The notes under the pieces were generated by a model. The model ran no database searches and had not been told where the DNA came from. It saw only the letters and a program-made list of their open reading frames with translations. Below, piece by piece: positions 5,374 through 10,548 of a DNA stretch of 10,548 nucleotides. Origin of the DNA: an uncultured cyanobacterium (GTDB taxonomy: Bacteria; Cyanobacteriota; Cyanobacteriia; Cyanobacteriales; Geitlerinemataceae); contig CAKZKB010000708.1 in assembly GCA_937121005.1 (NCBI GenBank), forward strand, positions 1 through 10,548, written 5' to 3'. Positions within the stretch are counted from its first letter, which is position 1. Every line of letters starts with the position of its first letter. A program made the position numbers and the translations under genes.

Positions 5374-6420
5374 GTGCAACTCCAATCGGTGCGGGGTTTA
5401 TCTACCAGCCAACCCTATATCCCACATTGTATGAACTCCGATCGGATTTTCGAGCTCGTCGATCGCATTCTTCCCTTTGAAGTGTGCCTGTACCATCAAG
5501 TCATTCCCCTGAACCTAGACGACGATCGCCTAGAACTGGGAATGGTAGACGTAGAAGACGCGGCTGCACTCAGTTACGTCCGCCAGCTTCTCCAACACCT
5601 CAACCGTTCTCTCGTGCTGCGTGCGGTTCCTTCCGAGACGCTGCAAAAGCTGCTGTCATCCTATCTCAACCACTGCAACCAGGCTAAACCTGCGGCGGGA
5701 AATGGCAAGATCTCGCAGGCGGTAAATGAGGGCGATCGCGCTAAAGTTGCCACTGCGACTACCGTTCCCCCCCGAACGGTTCCGCCCACTCCCAAGCGTC
5801 CGACGACAGTGCCGACGCTGGAGGTGCAGTCTCGCTACCAGCACAGTCGTGCCGAGGTGATTGCCATTCTACCACCCACGCAGTTACTCGAGGAACTGCT
5901 CTGCCGCGTCCTCGATAGCGGTATCGGTCGGCTGTATTTCGAGCGTCACGAGGAGAGCGGTAAAATTTTATGGAGTCAAGATGGAGAAGTGCAGTCGGCC
6001 ATCGACTCCGTACCCCTACCTGCGTTTCAGGGCACCATTAACGAACTGAAAAAGTTGATGGGTTTGCCACTGATCCCAGTGGAGCGATCGCGCCAGGCCG
6101 AAATCGAGCGTCAATATCAGAATACTCGCTTGTTGTTGCGCTTGCGAGTCATGCGCGGCGATCGCGGCGAAGAAGCCACTTTGCAAATTTTGCGCGGGGC
6201 AGCCTTAAAATTTTACCAACAACAAAAACTGGCCGATCTCAGTCGGGATGCGCTCACCACTGCCCACCAACTACACAGAAAACTACACGAAATCCGCGCT
6301 CGTCGCCAGGCCCATCCAAATTTAGCAGGCGATCGCTTGGACGTTTTACCCGCATTAGAAAAAGTGCTGCACCAAGTCCAGCAAGAAATCGCTGCCCTCA
6401 AACCCGATCGATCGCGCTAA
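5374..6420 (+). CDS. PilB/GspE-like protein lacking the ATPase domain
   Basis: Two starts are possible: GTG 5374 (348 residues) or ATG 5431 (329 residues). The ATG version begins MNSDRIFELVDRILPFEVC and fits the domain edge better. Residues 22-100 (GTG numbering) resemble the GspE/MshE N-terminal domain (VCLYHQVIPLNLDDDRLELGMVDVEDAAALSYV), the fold that in MshE-type ATPases binds c-di-GMP. A Pro/Thr-rich linker covers 118-150. Residues 165-275 follow the layout of the PilB N2 domain: a degenerate SDIHIE position (GIGRLYFE), the DGEVQ turn, a LKKLMGLPL helix and LRVM...ATLQILRG. In PilB the Walker A ATPase core comes next; here the chain ends with a helical, charged tail (about 285-345). It cannot be a pilus motor itself. 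A regulatory or accessory role with type IV pili is inference. Confidence 0.75.
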   Translation: MQLQSVRGLSTSQPYIPHCMNSDRIFELVDRILPFEVCLYHQVIPLNLDDDRLELGMVDVEDAAALSYVRQLLQHLNRSLVLRAVPSETLQKLLSSYLNHCNQAKPAAGNGKISQAVNEGDRAKVATATTVPPRTVPPTPKRPTTVPTLEVQSRYQHSRAEVIAILPPTQLLEELLCRVLDSGIGRLYFERHEESGKILWSQDGEVQSAIDSVPLPAFQGTINELKKLMGLPLIPVERSRQAEIERQYQNTRLLLRLRVMRGDRGEEATLQILRGAALKFYQQQKLADLSRDALTTAHQLHRKLHEIRARRQAHPNLAGDRLDVLPALEKVLHQVQQEIAALKPDRSR

Positions 6421-6426
6421 TTTATT

Positions 6427-6624
6427 TTAAGTGCGCGTGGTCTCGAGCCAGTCGAAAATGCGATCGAGTTGCTCGATCGTCACGAGTCCGTACTGCCAAA
6501 GAATAGTCGGAAGCAGATGAGGTGCGTCTTCTCCCTGACGCAAAGCTAGCGAAATTGAGTCGGCGGGGATCGAGAGATCCTCGCGTAAGAATTGAATCAG
6601 TTGGGCTAGCTTGTCAAATTTCAT
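6427..6624 (-). CDS. DUF2949 family protein
   Basis: A 65-residue protein with the cyanobacterial DUF2949 pattern: LAQLIQFLREDLSIPADSISLALRQ (6-30), then LLPTILWQYGLVTIEQLDRIFDWLE (37-61). It is mostly helical with no signal peptide or membrane segment. No biochemical function is known to me for this family. It converges on the PilB-like gene with six bases between the two stop codons, so the transcripts probably overlap at their 3' ends. Length is typical of the family. Confidence 0.9.
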   Translation of the reverse strand: MKFDKLAQLIQFLREDLSIPADSISLALRQGEDAPHLLPTILWQYGLVTIEQLDRIFDWLETTRT

Positions 6625-6811
6625 CTGAACATAGAGACTCGTGTCTGCTGCGTGCTTCTATTTGAGTATCGGGTATCTGTCAAGCGATCCCCGCGATCGG
6701 GCTAACCCCTCAACCGCGATCTTCGTCACCTCAACAAGCGATCGCGATCGCGTTTAGCCATACCGATCGCGAACTCCAGACCTTGTAGAGCGATCTGTTG
6801 CCCGGTTAAAG

Positions 6812-6817
6812 TACAAT
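6812..6817 (+). promoter_or_regulatory. Possible -10 element for the NAGPA-domain gene
   Basis: TACAAT lies 40 bases before ATG 6857 and only 15 before GTG 6833. If it is the -10, transcription would start close to 6824-6826 and leave a workable leader only for the ATG start. No clear -35 was found at the normal distance. Confidence 0.3.
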
Positions 6818-6856
6818 AACGGGGCGGTTTTCGTGCGTTTTGCTCCTCGATCGTCT

Positions 6857-8611
6857 ATGTCCCGACTTCTGCGTTCGATCGCTTTTTTGGTCAGTTGCGC
6901 TTGGCCAGTTTCTGTAGTGGCACAGTCCGTGCCATCGCCGACCAAGCCCGAGGCATCTTCGTTACAATTGGTAACAACCGACACGGCTTCTACTCTCAGT
7001 TTACAACCGATCGCTCGCGGAACTCAAGTCCAAATTAACGATCGCCTGTTTGACATTCCTTGGCAACAATGGCAACTCGAAACTGGAGTCATTCAAACCG
7101 GGATCGGCGACACTGGACTGGTTGACACTCTTGGCATTCAACTCAACAGCAGCAACGACCCAAACTGGCAACCGTTCGAGTGGTTTGGAGAGTTTGAAAC
7201 CAACGCCATTCGCGACGATCGCGATCGTTATTTAGATATTTCTCGACTTGCTTTAGCCAATGGCTGGCAAGTGCGAACGATTGGCGATCTCCTGCAAATT
7301 GATATGCCGATCGCTCGCATCAACCAAGCGCGAGTCGGGCGACAAAACTGGGGAAAGCGAATTGTTTTCGACCTCGATCGCGCCTCCGCTTGGCAGATAG
7401 AATGGCGCGATCGCTGGGTCATTTCTATCGATGCTACCGCTAGGAACATTGACAACAATAACACTTTTGATGTCCAAACCTCCGCCGGCCGCACAGAGAT
7501 TTTACTCGACTCCGAAATTCGCACTCCGCCGCGCGTATTTACCTTAAGCGATCGTCCCCGTTTAGTTATCGATATTGGAGCCGATCCCGTGCAAGATTTC
7601 GATATTTTATGGCATTCTGGTATTCGCTGGCGACAGCAAATGTTAGCAGTCGGCGATCGTCGCGTTCCTGCTATTTGGTTAGAAGTCGATCCCACTCAAA
7701 CCAGCCTCAGCTTGCGTCCCATTTGGAACCAATTCGACACCCAAACTGGAACCGAAGCATTGGTTGAAATTGCCCGCCGCAACCATGCCACTGCTGCCAT
7801 CAACGCTGGCTTTTTTAACCGCAACAATCAGTTACCTTTAGGGGCAATTCGCAGCGATGGAAATTGGCATTCCGGGCCGATTTTACATCGGGGGGTGATG
7901 GCGTGGAACGAAGCTGGAGAATTTGCCTTCGATCGCCTTTCCATTGCCGAAATGGTTGTGCTACCCGAAGGCGATCGCTTGCCAATTTTACATCTCAATA
8001 GCGGCTACGTGCAAGCGGGAATGGGTCGCTATACGCCAGAATGGGGTAGCGTTTATACGAATATCCTCGATCGCGAAACTATTGTCGTTGTCGCCGATAA
8101 TCGCATTTTAGATCGTATCGAAACCGAGAAAGCTGGACAAACCGATGTCGCCATTCCCAACAACGGTTATGTCCTTGTTGTCCGCAGCGACTCGGGGACA
8201 GTCAATCGCCTAGCCGTTGGCACTGAAGTTGCCATCGAATTGAGTAGCGATCCTGCCGATCTCGATCGCTTTCCTTATATCATTGGAGCCGGGCCGTTAT
8301 TGTTACAAAATCGGCAAATCGTTCTCGATGCCGAATCCGAACAATTTAACCCCCAATTTAGCACCGCACGAGCCGTTCGCAGCGCCATCGGTCGCCGTAG
8401 CGATGGCAATTTAATTGTTATCGCCGTGCAAGGCAATGTTACACTGGAAGAAACCGCCGCGATCGTCCGCGATTTGGGAGCCGTCGATGCCTTAAACTTA
8501 GATGGTGGCAGTTCCACTGCTCTATTTTTAGGCGGACAACTGATTAACCGCGATCCTCGTACCGCCGCACCCATTCACAATGCGATCGGTATTTTCATCG
8601 GCGATCGTTGA
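6857..8611 (+). CDS. Secreted phosphodiester glycosidase family protein (NAGPA domain) with AMIN-like N-terminal region
   Basis: ATG 6857 gives 584 residues starting with a good signal peptide: MSRLLRS, a hydrophobic core IAFLVSCAWPVSVV, and likely cleavage after VVA before QS. The frame is open to a GTG at 6833, but that start only adds eight residues before the signal. About residues 125-245 have strands and phrases like AMIN-type cell-envelope domains (KRIVFDLDRASAWQIEW, RPRLVIDIG). About residues 300-584 are the NAGPA/DUF2233 domain: AAINAGFFNRNNQLPLGAI (313-331), RFPYIIGAGPLLLQNR, SAIGRRSDGNLIVIAVQG, and the signature ALNLDGGSST (545-554). Relatives remove phosphodiester-linked sugars; in bacteria the natural substrate is mostly unknown, with cell wall or exopolysaccharide suspected. 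An extracytoplasmic location is supported by the signal peptide. The gene is intact and apparently monocistronic. Confidence 0.9.
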   Translation: MSRLLRSIAFLVSCAWPVSVVAQSVPSPTKPEASSLQLVTTDTASTLSLQPIARGTQVQINDRLFDIPWQQWQLETGVIQTGIGDTGLVDTLGIQLNSSNDPNWQPFEWFGEFETNAIRDDRDRYLDISRLALANGWQVRTIGDLLQIDMPIARINQARVGRQNWGKRIVFDLDRASAWQIEWRDRWVISIDATARNIDNNNTFDVQTSAGRTEILLDSEIRTPPRVFTLSDRPRLVIDIGADPVQDFDILWHSGIRWRQQMLAVGDRRVPAIWLEVDPTQTSLSLRPIWNQFDTQTGTEALVEIARRNHATAAINAGFFNRNNQLPLGAIRSDGNWHSGPILHRGVMAWNEAGEFAFDRLSIAEMVVLPEGDRLPILHLNSGYVQAGMGRYTPEWGSVYTNILDRETIVVVADNRILDRIETEKAGQTDVAIPNNGYVLVVRSDSGTVNRLAVGTEVAIELSSDPADLDRFPYIIGAGPLLLQNRQIVLDAESEQFNPQFSTARAVRSAIGRRSDGNLIVIAVQGNVTLEETAAIVRDLGAVDALNLDGGSSTALFLGGQLINRDPRTAAPIHNAIGIFIGDR

Positions 8612-8669
8612 TGTCATCTGTGGTGATAACATTCCCATATTCGCCAACGCCGTCGATCGAAGTCTTAAA

Positions 8670-8701
8670 CTTCTGTTAAATCGTAACATTGACTACAGAA
8701 G
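8670..8701. promoter_or_regulatory. Inverted repeat with embedded GTA-N8-TAC upstream of the ATP-grasp gene
   Basis: CTTCTGT (8670-8676) and ACAGAAG (8695-8701) form a 7-bp dyad. Inside it, GTAACATTGACTAC (8683-8696) fits the NtcA consensus GTA-N8-TAC. The nearest -10-like sequence, TATAAA at 8731-8736, is about 34 bases away rather than the usual ~22, so this is not a canonical NtcA-activated promoter. Such a short motif also occurs often by chance. Confidence 0.22.
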
Positions 8702-8760
8702 TGCGTCCCCCTTGCTGCCAATCCTAGATCTATAAAGGCCCGAGACCGAGAACGACGATC

Positions 8761-10209
8761 GTGCAACAGCATCTAGAGACCTACGATCCGCAAAAATTTT
8801 ACGACGAACTGTTTGCCGACAAAGGGCAACCGCGTCCCCACGCGCGAGCCTTAATTGACTGGATGCGATCGCTCGCACCCGGCGAACTGCAACGCTATCA
8901 AGAAGCGGCGCGAATTTCGCTGTACAAACTGGGTGTCACCTTCAATGTCTACAACGACGATCGCGGAGTCGAAAAAGTTTTTCCCTTCGACATTATTCCT
9001 CGCGTCATTTCTGCAAGCGAATGGGCCAGTTTAGAAGCGGGACTCAAGCAACGCATTCGCGCCCTCAACCTATTTTTAGACGATATTTATAACGAACAGC
9101 GCATCGTTAAAGATGGCATCGTTCCCGCCAACATTATCGAATCGGCGACGGGATTTTTAAAGCCTTGCGTGGGTCTTAAACCCCCCAGTGGCGTGTGGTG
9201 TCACATTACCGGGACGGATCTAGTGCGCGATCGCGACGGACAGTGGTACGTCCTCGAAGATAACTTGCGCGTTCCCTCGGGTATTTCCTACGTTCTCGAA
9301 AACCGTCGGGTAATGAAAAGCACCTTCCCGCAGGTTTTCCAAACCATGGCGGTGCAACCCGTAGACGAATATCCCGGACAGCTTCTCGAAACCCTACTGC
9401 AACTGGCTCCACCCCATTTAGCCAATCCCACCGTCGCCGTTCTCACCCCCGGAATTTTCAACTCCGCTTACTACGAACACTCGTTTATCGCCCAACAAAT
9501 GGGGGTCGAATTAGTTGAAGGTCGCGATCTAGTTGTCGTTGATGGTTACTTGCAGATGCGAACCACAAAAGGACTGCGGCGCGTGGATGCGATCTATCGC
9601 CGCGTCGATGACGATTTCATCGATCCGAAAGCCTTTCGCCCCGATTCCTTGCTCGGCGTACCGGGTATTATGGAAGTCTACAAATCCGGTCGAGTCGCTC
9701 TCGCTAATGCCCCTGGAACGGGAGTTGCTGACGATAAAGTCGTCTATGCTTTCGTTCCCGAAATGATTCGCTACTACTTAGGCGAAGATCCCAAACTCAA
9801 CAACGTTCCCACTTACCTCTGCTGGCGCGACAAAGACCGGAAATACGTTCTCGAAAACCTCGATAAGTTAGTTGTCAAATCCGCTAACGAAGCTGGCGGT
9901 TACGGAATGCTGGTGGGGACGCAATCGACTCGAGAACAGCAAGAAGAATTCGCTGCCAAAATTGAAGCCAAACCGCGCAACTTTATTGCCCAACCGACGC
10001 TTTGCTTGTCACAAGTTCCCACATTAATTGAAGCAGAAGGGACGATCGAAGGCCGTCACGTCGATTTGCGTCCTTACATTCTCCATCGCGGCGACGAAGT
10101 TTACGTCCATCCCGGCGGACTGACTCGCGTTGCCCTTCGTCGCGGTTCTTTGGTGGTCAATTCGTCTCAAGGGGGTGGTAGTAAAGATACTTGGGTGCTC
10201 GGCGAGTAA
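8761..10209 (+). CDS. Circularly permuted type 2 ATP-grasp protein
   Basis: The 482-residue product matches the full length of the circularly permuted ATP-grasp family (older DUF404/DUF407 names). Landmarks in order are YDELFADKGQPRPHARAL (13-30), FPFDIIPRVISASEW (74-88), RIRALNLFLDDIY (98-110), WYVLEDNLRVPSGISYVLENR (162-182), VDAIYRRVDDDFIDP (275-289), LVVKSANEAGGYGM (370-383), HVDLRPYI (433-440), GGLTRVALRRGSLVVN (452-467) and SSQGGGSKDTWVL (468-480). ATP-grasp enzymes join a carboxylate to an amine through an acyl phosphate; the actual substrate of this family is not established, although links with alpha-E and transglutaminase-like proteins suggest a peptide product. The GTG start at 8761 is the only sensible one for a full N-terminus. 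The alpha-E partner gene common downstream is not seen here; an IS200/IS605 end follows instead. Confidence 0.95.
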   Translation: MQQHLETYDPQKFYDELFADKGQPRPHARALIDWMRSLAPGELQRYQEAARISLYKLGVTFNVYNDDRGVEKVFPFDIIPRVISASEWASLEAGLKQRIRALNLFLDDIYNEQRIVKDGIVPANIIESATGFLKPCVGLKPPSGVWCHITGTDLVRDRDGQWYVLEDNLRVPSGISYVLENRRVMKSTFPQVFQTMAVQPVDEYPGQLLETLLQLAPPHLANPTVAVLTPGIFNSAYYEHSFIAQQMGVELVEGRDLVVVDGYLQMRTTKGLRRVDAIYRRVDDDFIDPKAFRPDSLLGVPGIMEVYKSGRVALANAPGTGVADDKVVYAFVPEMIRYYLGEDPKLNNVPTYLCWRDKDRKYVLENLDKLVVKSANEAGGYGMLVGTQSTREQQEEFAAKIEAKPRNFIAQPTLCLSQVPTLIEAEGTIEGRHVDLRPYILHRGDEVYVHPGGLTRVALRRGSLVVNSSQGGGSKDTWVLGE

Positions 10210-10239
10210 TCCTTCCGATCGCTAGTATTTAGGTTTGGG

Positions 10240-10266
10240 GTAAAGATCCCCCCTAACCCCCCTTAA
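10240..10266 (+). repeat. C-rich intergenic repeat-like sequence
   Basis: GATCCCCCCTAACCCCCCTTA follows the ATP-grasp gene by about 30 bases. The phrase CCCCCTAACCCCCCTT recurs between genes in many cyanobacterial genomes, to my knowledge, often with a matching G-rich arm. That arm is absent here. Confidence 0.35.
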
Positions 10267-10335
10267 TAAGCCCGATCGCGATCCGGCCCCAAGCTGCCAC
10301 CAAAGCGAGTGGGATTTACCCGTTCATCTGAGAAT

Positions 10336-10372
10336 GGCTAAACCCCAGTCCCGATCTTGGTTTTAGCTTTTT
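10336..10372 (+). terminator. Possible rho-independent terminator after the ATP-grasp gene
   Basis: GGCTAAACCCC (10336-10346) pairs, with one internal mismatch, with the later TTGGTTTTAGCT (10357-10368), which runs directly into CTTTTT (10367-10372). The stem is A/T-rich in its lower half, so strength is doubtful. It sits about 127 bases past the stop codon. Confidence 0.4.
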
Positions 10373-10443
10373 CCGTGCCGTCGCGATCGGGGGATTTTCG
10401 GGGACGATCGCGCCTCGAACGAGATTTGCGATCGCATTTTGAG

Positions 10444-10480
10444 TTGACATCCTCCCCGCCCTATAGAGGAGCGGGGATTC
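10444..10480 (-). mobile_element. IS200/IS605-type right end
   Basis: On the minus strand the sequence reads GGAATCCCCGC...GCGGGGAGGATGTCAAC. A CCCCGC/GCGGGG stem carries an inner CCT/AGG stem and ends in the typical GATGTCAA. Such ends close IS200/IS605 elements directly after tnpB and are bound by the single-strand transposase. The body of the element lies beyond the window. Confidence 0.6.
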
Positions 10481-10548
10481 CTAAATCACGAGGATTAGGA
10501 TCTTCCTGCTTCTTTCCATTTCTGGACTTTCGCAACTGCCCGCCGGAC
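10461..10548 (-). CDS. Probable C-terminal end of an IS200/IS605 TnpB (partial)
   Basis: Read on the minus strand from the window edge, an open frame gives SGGQLRKSRNGKKQEDPNPR followed by DLGIPAPL and a TAG inside the right-end hairpin. Overlap of the last codons with the hairpin and a GIP phrase just before it are typical of cyanobacterial tnpB genes. A second frame (VRRAVAKVQKWKEAGRS, stopping at 10495) is also possible. Too little sequence is present to see catalytic or zinc-finger residues, so the assignment rests mainly on the right end. Confidence 0.35.
   Translation of the reverse strand, partial: SGGQLRKSRNGKKQEDPNPRDLGIPAPL

Noticed and set aside
6833..6856. GTG 6833 as the start of the NAGPA-domain protein
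   Set aside because: It adds a charged extension before the signal peptide and would lie only 15 bases from the likely -10; ATG 6857 gives a standard signal peptide.

Overview
The window looks like cyanobacterial chromosome. CGATCG/GCGATCGC (HIP1-type) octamers are scattered through genes and spacers on both strands, some in tandem (3558-3571, 6738-6752). Several products belong to families typical of cyanobacteria: a DUF2949 protein, a cyanobacterial-type circularly permuted ATP-grasp protein, a Uma2 endonuclease and a UrtA-like sensor. A filamentous or large-genome cyanobacterium is likely, but the genus cannot be told from this sequence.

Layout. (1) 1-1220, minus: N-terminal 406 residues of a UrtA-like substrate-binding domain with no signal peptide, followed by a membrane segment that runs off the window edge. 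(2) 1515-2543, plus: trpD, a complete housekeeping gene of tryptophan synthesis. (3) 2544-5260: an accessory, partly decayed island. It holds two copies of a ~157-bp repeat (2561-2718 and 3564-3720), each with a 28-bp palindrome and an extended -10 promoter. Between them lie a Uma2-family nuclease gene and a convergent orphan hicB. After the second copy come a 60-residue acidic antitoxin-like protein and the 5' part of a NACHT-NTPase gene that stops just where the Walker A loop should begin. Then follows ~670 bp of non-coding, strongly folded sequence resembling group II intron domain I, an IS200/IS605-type right-end hairpin without a transposase gene, and a strong terminator-like hairpin. (4) 5374/5431-6420, plus: a PilB/GspE-like protein with the N-terminal domains but no ATPase domain. 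(5) 6427-6624, minus: DUF2949, convergent with it. (6) 6857-8611, plus: a secreted phosphodiester-glycosidase (NAGPA) protein with an AMIN-like N-terminal part. (7) 8761-10209, plus: a complete circularly permuted type 2 ATP-grasp protein. (8) 10444-10548: the right end of an IS200/IS605 element on the minus strand, with the probable last codons of tnpB.

The conserved single genes (trpD, DUF2949, NAGPA, ATP-grasp) do not form one pathway; they are monocistronic or in short units. The main interest is the island at 2544-5260. It combines pieces of defence or toxin-antitoxin systems, each missing its partner or catalytic half, with a promoter-bearing repeat and remnants of two kinds of mobile RNA/DNA element. 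No complete new system is evident. The best candidates for a second look are the repeat-borne promoters, the truncated NACHT gene with its RNA-like tail, the signal-less UrtA receptor and the ATPase-less PilB relative.
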